From contig CASICI010000014.1 of assembly GCA_949373145.1 (NCBI GenBank), positions 57,187-121,186 of the forward strand: a stretch of 64,000 nt of DNA, given 5' to 3'. The translations under genes and the position numbers were made by a program. The notes under the pieces were generated by a model. The model saw nothing but the letters and a program-made list of their open reading frames with translations. It did no database searches and was not told the DNA's origin. Source of the stretch: an uncultured Phycisphaerales bacterium. Lineage in GTDB: Bacteria; Planctomycetota; Phycisphaerae; Phycisphaerales; SM1A02. Position 1 is the first letter of the stretch. Each line of letters begins with the position of its first letter. This document shows, in pieces, positions 37,054 to 46,233 of the stretch.

Positions 37054-38643
37054 ATGCCGGATCTCGCACCAGTAGGCAGAGCCCTCCTTTCGGTCAGTGA
37101 CAAGACCGATCTCATTCCCTTCGCCAGAGCACTCGAAAGCCTTGGAGTGGAATTGATTTCCACTGGAGGAACGGCTCGGGCGATCGAAGAAGCGGGAATC
37201 GCCGTTCGGACCGTGGAATCCGTCACCGGGTTCCCCGAGATGATGGACGGAAGAGTGAAGACGCTCCACCCGAGAGTCCACGGCGCCGTTCTGGCCCGTC
37301 GAGATGAAGCCAGCCATGTCGCGGCACTCGAGGAACACGAGATCACACCGATCGACCTGGTCTGCGTCAACCTCTATCCGTTCGAGAAGACGATCAGACA
37401 GGAGAACGTGACCGATGACGAGGCGATCGAGCAGATCGACATCGGTGGCCCTTCGATGCTTCGTTCCGCGGCGAAGAACCACGACTTCGTGACCGTCGTC
37501 ACCAACGCAGGTCAGTACGACCACGTGATCCAGCAGCTCCGCGACAATGAAGGTTGCACCACCAAGGCGCTGCGCAGTGAACTTGCCGCCGCCGCGTTCA
37601 GTCGAACCGCGGAATACGACGCCGCCATCAGCGCCTGGATGGGGCACAAGTCTGAAGCGCTCTTCCCAGACGTGCTTCAACTTTCGTTCGTCGCTCGAGA
37701 AAGCCTGCGCTACGGAGAGAACCCCCACCAGCGAGCGGTCCTCTATGCGGACCCCGCACCCAGCGGAGCCGACGTTGCCTCCGCGGACCAACTCTGCGGA
37801 AAACCTCTTTCGTACAACAACATCCTTGATGCCGCCGCAGCACTCGAGCTGGTGCAGGACCTGCGGGACCTTCATCCGGATGAGACGAACGTCGCGATCA
37901 TCAAGCACACGAACCCGTGCGGCACCGCCGTTGCGCGAGCTGCCTCTGAAGCCTTCGAATACGCTCATGCCGGTGACCCGATGGCCGCCTACGGTGGCAT
38001 CGTCGCCATGTCGAGTGATATCGACGTTGACGCCGCGCGCCAGATGACCGAGACCTGCCGCTTCCTTGAAGTGGTGATCGCTGAAGGCTTTTCTCCTGAA
38101 GCCGTCGCCGTCTTCAGTGAAAAATGGGCCAACGTCAGACTTCTGGCGACAGGGGATCTGCGACGGCCCAGCCGAACCGAAGTGATGTACCGAAGCATCC
38201 CGGGAGGGCTTCTTGCTCAGGAACAGGATCGCTCACCCGTGAAGCCGAATGATTTTCGCCACGCTGCGGGGCCAAAGCCATCCGATGCCATGAGTCGAGA
38301 TGCAGGAATCCTCGCCACGGTGGTCAAACACCTGAAATCGAATGCCGTCTGCCTTGGCCGCAATGGAGCCTTGCTTGGCGCCGGTGCCGGCCAGATGGAC
38401 CGCGTCGCATCCTGTCGAATCGCCATCGAAAAAGCTGGCGCGTCATTGGATGGCTCCGGAGCACTCATCGCCGCCAGCGATGCCTTCTTCCCCTTTCCCG
38501 ATGGACCGGAGCTTCTCATCGATGCCGGAGCGACCTGCATCGTCCACCCAGGTGGCTCCAAGCGGGATGAAGCGACTTTCGAGCTCTGCGAAGCACGTGG
38601 CGTGACCTGCCTGCTCACCGGCGTCAGACATTTCAGGCATTGA
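37054..38643 (+). CDS. purH: Bifunctional IMP cyclohydrolase / AICAR formyltransferase
   Basis: A 529-residue PurH, catalysing the last two steps of IMP synthesis. The N-terminal MGS-like cyclohydrolase has LLSVSDKTDLIPFARAL, ISTGGTARAI, RVKTLHPRVHGAVLARR and NLYPFEKTI. The C-terminal transformylase has LRYGENPHQRAVLY, GKPLSYNNILDAAAALELV, IIKHTNPCGTAVA, SDAFFPFPDGPE and a late TCIVHPGGSKRD. Length is typical. It starts directly after the propeller gene's TAA. Confidence 0.95.
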   Translation: MPDLAPVGRALLSVSDKTDLIPFARALESLGVELISTGGTARAIEEAGIAVRTVESVTGFPEMMDGRVKTLHPRVHGAVLARRDEASHVAALEEHEITPIDLVCVNLYPFEKTIRQENVTDDEAIEQIDIGGPSMLRSAAKNHDFVTVVTNAGQYDHVIQQLRDNEGCTTKALRSELAAAAFSRTAEYDAAISAWMGHKSEALFPDVLQLSFVARESLRYGENPHQRAVLYADPAPSGADVASADQLCGKPLSYNNILDAAAALELVQDLRDLHPDETNVAIIKHTNPCGTAVARAASEAFEYAHAGDPMAAYGGIVAMSSDIDVDAARQMTETCRFLEVVIAEGFSPEAVAVFSEKWANVRLLATGDLRRPSRTEVMYRSIPGGLLAQEQDRSPVKPNDFRHAAGPKPSDAMSRDAGILATVVKHLKSNAVCLGRNGALLGAGAGQMDRVASCRIAIEKAGASLDGSGALIAASDAFFPFPDGPELLIDAGATCIVHPGGSKRDEATFELCEARGVTCLLTGVRHFRH

Positions 38644-38722
38644 CCTGGCCTGACCTCACCGCTCAGAAATCAAATAAAACACCGTTTGATGTCCGTGGAG
38701 TGACATTTTTGGCTGTTATGTG

Positions 38723-38750
38723 TTGTCTGGACGCCGTTTGCGTCTAGTAT
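38723..38750 (+). promoter_or_regulatory. Candidate sigma-70 promoter of the PEP-CTERM-like gene
   Basis: TTGTCT (38723-38728), a 16-base spacer and TAGTAT (38745-38750) fit a vegetative promoter. The spacer contains a perfect five-base inverted repeat (GACGC, five bases, GCGTC; 38730-38744), which could be an operator. It lies about 80 bases before the coding start at 38831. Confidence 0.45.
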
Positions 38751-38830
38751 GTCGTGTGAGAGATTTGAGAGTTTGAACCAAATGAAGATGGCTTCTTCCC
38801 CCGGGAAAAGGGAGAAAGCTGAGCTCAGCA

Positions 38831-39499
38831 ATGACCCGACTCCCTGTTGCATGCCTTACTGGTGCATGCCTTGCAACCGCCTCCTTTGGTGGTGCTGCAT
38901 TCGCGGACGTCTCCGATTTCAACACGACCCTGACCGCCTTGAGCGGTTCGGAGTTCCAGTTGGTCGATACGTTCTCCATCCTCTACGACCTTGACACTGC
39001 CTACATCGACGCCGATCTCGACAACGCACCCGACTTCACACAGGATCTGGATCTGGGACAGTTTCTGGGCGAGTACATCGATCCCGAATTTTATGTGCTC
39101 GACTTCGCACTCCCCGGCAGCGGAACGGATCTGAAGCCCATGTTCATGGGAAATGAACTCACGGGAGCCGCGAGCGTTGACTGGAGACTCTCCTACGCGA
39201 CGACTCCAGGTGATGCTTCGAGCATCTTCAGCACGATCCTGTCCGGTTCAGCGACATCAATCGGTGGCGGCCTGATTCTTGACATCACCGATGGTCTGGA
39301 ATGGCCCGTCAGTGGACTGGGCCCGGATAGCGACTTCGCACATGCAGCCTTCAAGATCATTGATTTCGACAGCTTCACCTTCACCTACGGTGGTGGACCT
39401 GGAAATCCGTTCACGCTCGAAGCGAACCTCATCCCGGCACCGGGCGTGCTGGCCCTTCTCGGACTGGGTGGCCTTGCCGCTCGACGCCGACGCAACTGA
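38831..39499 (+). CDS. Secreted protein with PEP-CTERM-like sorting tail
   Basis: A 222-residue exported protein. The signal peptide runs to about AAFA (residue 25). A beta-rich domain of unrecognised family follows. The C-terminus IPAPGVLALLGLGGLAARRRRN is a sorting signal of the PEP-CTERM kind: a PAP motif, a hydrophobic helix, then an Arg cluster. Such proteins are processed by an exosortase/rhombosortase-like system and sent to the cell surface; no exosortase is in the window. The start has only a weak upstream ribosome site (GAGAAAG). Confidence 0.8.
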   Translation: MTRLPVACLTGACLATASFGGAAFADVSDFNTTLTALSGSEFQLVDTFSILYDLDTAYIDADLDNAPDFTQDLDLGQFLGEYIDPEFYVLDFALPGSGTDLKPMFMGNELTGAASVDWRLSYATTPGDASSIFSTILSGSATSIGGGLILDITDGLEWPVSGLGPDSDFAHAAFKIIDFDSFTFTYGGGPGNPFTLEANLIPAPGVLALLGLGGLAARRRRN

Positions 39500-39546
39500 T
39501 TCTTCAGTGATCGGGCCGAGACCCGTACCGCTGATTCAGGCAATTC

Positions 39547-39579
39547 AAGGCCTCCGGTCGTCTTTCGACCGGAGGCCTT
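39547..39579 (+). terminator. Perfect 14-bp hairpin, probable terminator
   Basis: AAGGCCTCCGGTCG and its exact complement are separated by a five-base TCTTT loop, 48 bases after the PEP-CTERM-like gene. There is no T-run after the stem, so termination efficiency is uncertain and it may act as an RNA-stability element instead. Confidence 0.6.
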
Positions 39580-39635
39580 GCTACTATCTGAGGACGACTT
39601 TTCGCTCCAATCGCATCGAATGAGGAATGCGTCTG

Positions 39636-40193
39636 ATGTCCAAGAAATCATCGCTCGACCACCCCACGCTGAAGCACATCAAGAAGGCGTTTCCTGATGT
39701 GCCGTTCAAGGCGTCCGAATTTCGTGGGATGACCACTCTGGTCGTCCAAGGGGAGAACCTTCATGACGTGGCACGGTTCCTCAGAGACGCTCCAGAATGC
39801 GACTACGACTTTCTCTCGGACGTGATCGGCATCGATTATCTCGACTACCCGGTCGAGACCCCCGGTCGCTTTGCGGTGGTCTATCTGCTCTCGAGCGGCC
39901 AGCACGACGACCTCTTCACTCTGAAGACGTTCGTCGATCCTTCGGTCGACACCTCGGGCATCGATTTCGATCCCACGCTGCAGGTCGACTCGGTCACCGA
40001 TATCTGGCCCGGTGCGGAATGGCGCGAACGCGAGGTCTACGACATGTACGGGATCCGGTTCCTGAACCACCCCGACCTGCGCAGAATCCTGATGTGGGAG
40101 GAATTCCCGGGACATCCCCTGCGCAAGGACTTCCCGCTGCGAGGCCGTGGCGAACGCGAAAACTACAAGACCCTCGATCGCGAATCACGCTGA
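39636..40193 (+). CDS. nuoC: NADH-quinone oxidoreductase subunit C
   Basis: A 185-residue NuoC, the 30-kDa-type peripheral-arm subunit of complex I. ATG 39636 is preferred because GAGGA lies nine bases upstream; ATG 39627 is too close to it. The signature is [26 protein letters not shown] followed by [11 protein letters not shown]. No other nuo gene is adjacent, so nuo genes are split in this genome. The next gene begins 30 bases later. Confidence 0.93.
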   Translation: MSKKSSLDHPTLKHIKKAFPDVPFKASEFRGMTTLVVQGENLHDVARFLRDAPECDYDFLSDVIGIDYLDYPVETPGRFAVVYLLSSGQHDDLFTLKTFVDPSVDTSGIDFDPTLQVDSVTDIWPGAEWREREVYDMYGIRFLNHPDLRRILMWEEFPGHPLRKDFPLRGRGERENYKTLDRESR

Positions 40194-40223
40194 TCGTCAA
40201 CCCTATTTCTGAGTGGAGCAACG

Positions 40224-41366
40224 ATGACCAAAGCCGTCATTCTTGGTTGTGGCAAAGTCGGTTCCGTGATGGCAAGAGATCTTGCCGCGACCGAAGGCTG
40301 GGAAGTCCTCTCGGTCGATCCTTCCGAAGACTCCTTGAAGCAGGTGGCGGGAAGACCGGGCATCGAAACCCGCGTCGCCGATTGCTCGGATCAGAAGATC
40401 GTGACCGAGCTTGCCGAGGCGCACGACATCGTCATCGGCGCCCTTCCGAGTTTTCTCGGTTATGCCGCGATGGAATCGGTGATCAGAACCGGGACCTCGA
40501 TGTGCGACATCTCATTCATGACCGATGAATTCAGAGACCTCCACGACCTTGCGGTGAAGAACGACTGCACCGTCATCGCGGATTGCGGCGTCGCCCCCGG
40601 CATGAGCAACATCCTTTCCGCCTGGGGCGTCTCGAAACTCGACCGTGCCGAAATGGTCGAGATCCTGGTGGGCGGCCTTCCGCGCGAGCGGCATCTGCCC
40701 TGGGAGTACAAGGCAGGCTTCTCGCCCTACGACGTGATCGAGGAATACGTGCGACCCTCTCGAGTGGTCGAAAACGGTGAGATCGTGATCAAGGAAGCGT
40801 TGACCGAACCCGAGCCAGTCACCTTCGATGGTGTCGGCACGCTCGAAGCGTTCAACACCGACGGGCTTCGCTCGCTGGTCGACACCCTCGACGTTCCGAA
40901 CATGCGCGAAAAGACCATGCGCTACCCCGGACACATCGACCTGGTCCGTGCCATGCGTGACACCGGTCTTTTCAGCGAGGAACCGATCGAAGTCGATGGC
41001 GTCATGGTCAGTCCCCGCGCCCTCGTCGCCAAGCTGCTGTTTCCAAAGTGGACTTTCGATCCGTTCGAAGAGGACCTCACCGTGATGCGCGTGACGGTCG
41101 AAGGTGAACTCGACGGCGTCGCCACCCGGATGCGTTGGGATCTCCTGGATCGCCTCGACCCCGAAACCGGATTCACCAGCATGTCGCGGACCACCGGCTT
41201 CACCGCCACCGTGGTGGCGGCGATGATCGTCGAAGGAAGCCTCGCACCCCGAGGTGTCTTCGCCCCGGAACAGATCGCCACCGAAGACGGTTTTCTCGAC
41301 CGACTCATGGACGGCCTCGCAAGTCGAGGCGTGAACTACGAAGCGCACCTCGAAACCAGAGACTGA
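40224..41366 (+). CDS. Saccharopine dehydrogenase family oxidoreductase
   Basis: A 380-residue enzyme with an N-terminal NAD(P) Rossmann fold (MTKAVILGCGKVGSVMARDL; VADCSDQK) and a saccharopine dehydrogenase C-terminal domain. Conserved pieces include IADCGVAPGMSNIL, GLPRERHLPWEYKAGFSPYDVIEEY and MRYPGHIDLVRAMRDTGLF. It most resembles the lysine-6-dehydrogenase/saccharopine dehydrogenase class acting on lysine-derived amino acids. A GTGGAG ribosome site precedes the ATG. Confidence 0.88.
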   Translation: MTKAVILGCGKVGSVMARDLAATEGWEVLSVDPSEDSLKQVAGRPGIETRVADCSDQKIVTELAEAHDIVIGALPSFLGYAAMESVIRTGTSMCDISFMTDEFRDLHDLAVKNDCTVIADCGVAPGMSNILSAWGVSKLDRAEMVEILVGGLPRERHLPWEYKAGFSPYDVIEEYVRPSRVVENGEIVIKEALTEPEPVTFDGVGTLEAFNTDGLRSLVDTLDVPNMREKTMRYPGHIDLVRAMRDTGLFSEEPIEVDGVMVSPRALVAKLLFPKWTFDPFEEDLTVMRVTVEGELDGVATRMRWDLLDRLDPETGFTSMSRTTGFTATVVAAMIVEGSLAPRGVFAPEQIATEDGFLDRLMDGLASRGVNYEAHLETRD

Positions 41367-41423
41367 TCAGACGCGAACAGGCTCCGAAAAATCGAGGCCT
41401 TTCGGATCGCAAGGAGGCGAACC

Positions 41424-42194
41424 GTGGCCGGCGAGACCATCGAACATCTTGAACTGAAGAAGCTCGCGGTCGAATGGCTGCGAAGGCTCGGATGCACCGC
41501 GGTCGCGACCGAAGTCCGCTGCCCCATCTCCCGCTGGAGAGTCGACGTCGCCGGCTGGTTCGAAGGCGAGCACGAACAGGTCAACGGGACCGGCCCTTTG
41601 TTCGCCGTTCGTGAGGACGAACGCGGCATCGCGCGCGGTCGTACCGTGATCATCGAATGCAAGCAGGCCCGCTCCGACTTTCTGCGTGACGACGCGAATC
41701 AGAAACGCTTGCTCCAGACTCGCGACCACCTCGAAAAACGTCGTCGTGAGATCGAGGAACAACGCGTGAAACCGAAGGAACCGCACCTGCGGCGTTCGGG
41801 TTCGGCTCTGTTTCCGGAACTCGAGACCTGGGACTTCGCCGCGAGCAGGATCGATTCCTACCGTCGCGTCCTGAGAGAGATCAAGAACGTCGAGCGAAAG
41901 CTTCATGGTGAGACCAAATTCGAACTTCTGACGCGCTACCGACTCGCGGATCATCTCTACCTCTTCACACCGAGCGGCCTGATCAAGCGTCCCGAACTCC
42001 CCCGAGGGTTCGGTCTGATCGAGGCGAGCGGGATGCGTCTGCGCCACCCGATGCCGATCGACCCGGAGGCTCCCCTGCCGATTTCGGAGCGTTTCAGTGC
42101 CGAGGGCCTCGACTGTGAGGAAAAGCACAGGGTCAGGCTGCTGAGAAATATCGCGATTTCAGCCTCCAGAGAAGCCCACCCGAGATCACGGTGA
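41424..42194 (+). CDS. PD-(D/E)XK nuclease-like protein (MmcB-like)
   Basis: A 256-residue protein read from GTG 41424, decided by AAGGAGG at 41411-41417. The N-terminal half matches a PD-(D/E)XK nuclease core: a helix (LKKLAVEWLRRLG), WRVDVAGWF (Asp) and, about 40 residues later, RTVIIECKQARSDFLRDD, giving the E-x-K pair. The order and the SDFLRDD tail resemble the MmcB DNA-repair family. The second half (RIDSYRRVLREIKNVERKL, LADHLYLFTPSG) is unrecognised. It ends 58 bases before tRNA-Glu. Confidence 0.72.
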   Translation: MAGETIEHLELKKLAVEWLRRLGCTAVATEVRCPISRWRVDVAGWFEGEHEQVNGTGPLFAVREDERGIARGRTVIIECKQARSDFLRDDANQKRLLQTRDHLEKRRREIEEQRVKPKEPHLRRSGSALFPELETWDFAASRIDSYRRVLREIKNVERKLHGETKFELLTRYRLADHLYLFTPSGLIKRPELPRGFGLIEASGMRLRHPMPIDPEAPLPISERFSAEGLDCEEKHRVRLLRNIAISASREAHPRSR

Positions 42195-42252
42195 CCGAAT
42201 GGTGGGCAAGGTGGCCCCGACCGGCGAGGTGCGGTATCCTTCGCGATCTTGA

Positions 42253-42327
42253 GGCCCCTTCGTCTAGTCAGGTCCAGGACGCCAGGTTCTCATCCTGGCA
42301 ACAGGGGTTCGAATCCCCTAGGGGTCA
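42253..42327 (+). tRNA. tRNA-Glu (CTC)
   Basis: A full cloverleaf of 75 bases including an A discriminator. Acceptor GGCCCCT pairs with AGGGGTC, anticodon stem CCAGG/CCTGG has loop TTCTCAT (anticodon CTC), and T-arm GGGG TTCGAAT CCCC is standard. No CCA is encoded. Confidence 0.95.
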
Positions 42328-42421
42328 TTTCAACGCACGGCACGCTCGATTCCGCAGGAGCCTCGTCGCCCATCTCGGACCGATGAGATCCGCCACGGAT
42401 CGCCGGACGGTCCACCCAAAA

Positions 42422-42495
42422 GCCCCCGTAGCTCAGTTGGATAGAGCAGCTGACTTCTAATCAGCAGGTCCCAGGTTCGAGCCCTGGCGGGGGTG
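42422..42495 (+). tRNA. tRNA-Arg (TCT)
   Basis: A cloverleaf of 74 bases. Acceptor GCCCCCG pairs with CGGGGGT (with a G-T first pair), anticodon stem GCTGA/TCAGC has loop CTTCTAA (anticodon TCT), and T-arm CCAGG TTCGAGC CCTGG is standard. No CCA is encoded. It is separated from tRNA-Glu by 94 bases with no other gene. Confidence 0.93.
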
Positions 42496-42596
42496 TTTCG
42501 ACGGGGATGCGAAACCACCCCCAGCCAGCAGGCAGCTCTGAGAAATCGATCTCCAGGCGCTGCAAAGTGCCCTCAAGAGAGAGTCACTTGCGTTTT

Positions 42597-42611
42597 GTTC
42601 GCGTCCTGTTA
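42597..42611 (+). promoter_or_regulatory. Candidate LexA (SOS) box upstream of umuD
   Basis: GTTC, seven bases, GTTA resembles the GTTC-N7-GTTC SOS operator known in alphaproteobacteria, with one mismatch, located 14 bases before the umuD start. LexA operators of this group are not established, so the call rests on position and pattern only. Confidence 0.3.
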
Positions 42612-42624
42612 GGGTCTTTCTCCC

Positions 42625-43048
42625 ATGAAAGATCATTTGAGACCGGCACCCGAAGCCCCGAATACGAGCAGACCCCTCCTGTGCCTCCAGAGTCGAGGCC
42701 GGATTTCCCTCCCCCGCCGACGACCACGTCGAACGCACGCTCGACCTGAACGAGGAACTCATCACCCACCCGGCAGCCACCTTCTTTCTGAGAGCAGGTG
42801 GACGATCGATGCAGGGAGCTGGAATTCATGATGGTGATCTGCTCGTGGTCGATCGCTCGGTTCCCAGTGAGAACGGCACGGTGGTGGTCGCGGTGGTCGA
42901 CGGTGAATTCACCGTGAAACGACTGACTCAGACACCTGCAGGCATGATTCTGGCCGCGGAACACCCCGACTACCCACCCATTGCGATCGGTTCGGAGACG
43001 GATGTCCGAATCTGGGGCGTGGTGACCTGGGTACTGCACCAACCATGA
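42625..43048 (+). CDS. umuD: UmuD-like SOS mutagenesis protein (one frame break)
   Basis: A UmuD-type S24 peptidase-like protein of about 140 residues. The start MKDHLRPAPEAPNTSRPLL (from 42625) and the body are in different frames: one base is gained or lost near 42681-42694. The body reads EAGFPSPADDHVERTLDLNEEL, the typical UmuD sequence just after the Ala-Gly self-cleavage site. Then come the nucleophile region GRSMQGAGIHDGDLLVVDRS and the Lys-containing FTVKRL. It forms UmuD' for translesion polymerase V. It precedes umuC by 17 bases. Confidence 0.85.
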
Positions 43049-43065
43049 CAGGGTGCCGAACACCG

Positions 43066-44347
43066 ATGTACGCACTCGCCGATTGCAACAACTTCTACGC
43101 CTCCTGTGAACGGGTCTTCGACCCCGAGCCTGGAAGGCCGACCCGTCGTCGTCCTCTCGAACAACGATGGCTGCGTCATCGCGCGCTCCCAGGAGGCCAA
43201 GGATCTCGGCGTGCGCATGGGTGAACCGCATCTTCAAATGCCGGCAGCGCATGAAGGGACGACTCCCTGGTGGTGCAGATCCTCGAACTACACCCTCTAC
43301 GACGACATGTCCCGGCGGGTCGTCGAATCGATCCGGGAATTCATCCCGGACGTCGAGAGTCTATTCGATCGATGAAGTCTTTCTCAACCTCGAGCCACTC
43401 GTCAGGACGAGACGTCGACCTCATCTGCCGACGGGCACGGACGAGCGGTCCTGCAGTGGACGGGAATCCCGATCTCGATCGGGCTCGGAACCACGAAGAC
43501 ACTCGCCAAGCTCGCCAATCGAATCGCCAAGAAGGACCCGTCGGCTCGACGGCGTGCACCGCGTCTGCCGACGCTCGAGTCGGAACGGACCGGAGACCCT
43601 CGCACGCCGCCGCGGTCGAAGACGTCTGGGGCATCGGACGACGCTGGGCGAAGCGGCTGCACGAGCTCGGCATCAGGACCGCGCTCGATCTTTCACGGGT
43701 GCCTCCGCTCGAGATACGACGAGGGTTCAACGTCGTCGCGATGCGGACCGCGCTCGAGCTGCGCGGCACACCCTGCCAGGAAGTCGAGGAAGTCGAGAGC
43801 TCCTCGCAAGACCCTCGTCCGTTCAAGGTCGTTCGGGACGATGGTGACACGCTGGGAGGACATGTCCGAAGCGATCGCCACCCATGCCGTGCGAGCGGCT
43901 GAAAAACTTCGCGGCGAAGGTGGTCATGCCGGGCGGATCTCCGTCTTCATTCAGACCAATCGGTTTCGCGAAGACCTCCCACAGTATGGACGGTCGGGAA
44001 GCTGCGAGCTGCAACCCGTGACCGACGTCACCCCGGTGATCCTCGCCAACGCCCTTGAAATCGGACGCCGACTCTGGCGTCCTGGTTTTCACTACAAGAA
44101 GGCCGGGGTGATGCTCTGCGAGCTGGCTTTCGAGGAGGTGCAAGGAACGCTTTTCGACCGACGCGATGAGAAACGGGACGAGCGATTGATGACGGCGATC
44201 GATCGAATCAATCAAAGAATGGGTTCGGAAACCGTTCACCCCGCAGCGACCGGATTCAAGGATCGACGCAGCTGGGCGATGCGACAATCATTTCGATCAC
44301 CGAGGTACACCACGCAGTGGACCGATATTCCCAGAACGAGACAATGA
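43066..44347 (+). CDS. umuC: UmuC-like translesion DNA polymerase (frame-disrupted)
   Basis: A Y-family polymerase of normal length (about 425 residues) spread over several frames. The beginning MYALADCNNFYASCERVFDP is interrupted near 43128 by one extra base. Joined pieces read RPVVVLSNNDGCVIARSQEAKDLG, VYSIDEVFLNLE (catalytic acidic motif), GIPISIGLGTTKTLAKLANRIAKK and VWGIGRRWAKRLHELGI (helix-hairpin-helix), ending in the UmuC C-terminal region GRISVFIQTNRFRED and FHYKKAGVMLCEL to a stop at 44347. I estimate five or more indels between 43128 and 43850. It would pair with the upstream UmuD. Confidence 0.85.
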
Positions 44348-44376
44348 AGATGGTCCTGTCATCCGATGCCAGACGG

Positions 44377-44396
44377 CGTTTTTTTTTAAAAAAACG
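44377..44396. terminator. T9A7 palindrome, possible weak terminator
   Basis: CG, nine T, seven A, CG form an A/T-only self-complementary stretch 30 bases after the umuC stop. A stem with only A-T pairs is weak, so this is tentative; it may be a bent or promoter-associated tract instead. Confidence 0.25.
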
Positions 44397-44511
44397 ACCT
44401 CCTGAGAGGAAATCACAACTAAAAAACCTGTTTACGCACGTTCCCTGCTAATTTTAGGTGTGCGCAGCACCGCTGGATCACCCCGAAAGAAACAAGGACA
44501 CCACGACGTCA

Positions 44512-46198
44512 ATGATTGCGATCACAACACTTATCGTGAACACCATGCTCGCAGCAAGCACTCCATTTGCGGGAGACTGCCCGGCCGGCAAGGTTCTGGA
44601 CTGTGCGGACAGCGACTGCATCTCGGAGATCTACATCGGAGATGGATTCTGCGACGGTACCGCTCAGGCGGACGGCGCCAATCTCTGCTGCTATGAAAAC
44701 GATGGCGGCGACTGCCTCGCGAACGGAGTCGAATGCCCCATCGACGGTGGTGGCACGGGTGGCGCGGACTGCTCGAATTCGTCCTCGCTCCCTTCCACAG
44801 GCAGTTATGACTTCGACAACTTGGAGTCCACGCTGACCGTGGATCTCGTCGGCGTATGCAGCGGCGGGACGTTGAATTCGGACATGTACTACAAGGCGAT
44901 GATCTTTGACTGGGTCTGCCCGCAGGACGGTGGATACACCATCTCCACCTGCGGAACCGCGACATTCGACACGCGCATGGCGATCTTCGAAGGCAACTGC
45001 GAATACGAGAATGTCCTGGCCTGCCAGGACAACACACCGGGATGTTCGATCAACACGACGACGATCGATTTTCCGGCCATCGCAGGCGAAACCTATTACA
45101 TCTGCATCGGATCGATCGCGCCGTTCATCTCGGGGAATGGGGCACTGACCATCGAACCCGCACAGCGTGAGCTCAAGGCCGCGCTGGTGTGGCCGGCCGA
45201 CCTCGGAGCTCCCGAGGACACCAGATACGAACTGTACGAACCACCGGGCGCCACGGGGTCCTGGACGACATGCCTCGCCAATGCAGAGGAAAACGGTGAC
45301 GACCTCGTTTCAATCTCGAATGCGGAAGAGGACCTGGCAGTCCGCAGGACCGCCGCAAAGTTGACTGCAGGGTTCTGCGCCTTCGGTCTCTACCAGGAAA
45401 CGACGGCCAAGGACTATTCGGAACCCGCCGGTGGATGGCGCTTCACCGATGGCACGCCGCTCGGATTCACGAACTGGAACACGGGTGAACCCAACAACGC
45501 CGGGCCCGAGGATTACGGACAGATCGGACCCCAGGGTTGGAACGACAATCTGAATGACATCGATTGGCGCGGATACATCGTCAAACGCCCGGGAACGCCT
45601 TTTCGATTCGTGTGGGAGGAATCGATTGGTGGCAATGGGCACGAATATGAAGCATTCGGTCTTGCGGTCGACATGACGCTGGAAGAAGCGGTCATCTACG
45701 CTGAAAATCGCGGTGGCCATCTTGTCACGATCAACTCGCTGGACGGAACTGCAGATGATCCAGGCGGTGATGATTCCAGAAACCTACAGTTCGCGCGGCA
45801 TCGCGATCGGGCTGGTCCAGAACACCGCATCACCCGACTACGCGGAGCCCGCCGGTGGATGGGAATGGGTCACCGGAGAGCCGCTCGACTTCACCTTCTG
45901 GAACGCAGGAGAACCCAACGAAAGCCCACAGGGTGAAAATTACGGCGAGATGTTCGGCAGCGGCGGTTGGAACGATGCTCTCGGTGACGCACGTGCTGAA
46001 GCCGTGATCATCGAGTACGAAGGCGTGGTCAACGAGTGCATCGAAGATCTCGATGGAGATGGCGTGGTGGGTGGCGCCGACCTCACGTTGCTGCTGTCTT
46101 CCTGGAACACGCAAGGCACGGGAGACATCAACGGGGACGGTAACACCGACGGAGCCGACCTCACCCTGCTGCTTTCGAAATGGGGCCTCTGTTCCTGA
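44512..46198 (+). CDS. Secreted lectin-like protein with dockerin-type tail (one frame break)
   Basis: An exported protein of about 560 residues (signal MIAITTLIVNTMLAASTPFAG). In order: a Cys-rich Notch/LNR-like motif (SEIYIGDGFCDG, CCYENDGGDC), a jelly-roll-like region with ISTCGTATFDTRMAIF, a first C-type-lectin-like domain (CLANAEENGDDLVSI to TGEPNNAGPEDYGQI), a second lectin-like domain (ENRGGHLVTINSLDE to AGEPNESPQGENYGEM), and a dockerin-type C-terminus (DLDGDGVVGGADLTLLLSSW, DINGDGNTDGADLTLLLSKW). The frame is broken once: deleting one G near 45743 restores the second lectin domain. GTG 44458 is an alternative start. Confidence 0.82.
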
Positions 46199-46233
46199 GA
46201 GGGCGATCGCGGATCAGTTGACTGGACGAACGC

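Noticed and set aside
42328..42421. A third tRNA between tRNA-Glu and tRNA-Arg
   Set aside because: The 94-base spacer has no T-arm consensus (GGTTCGA-type) and no cloverleaf.
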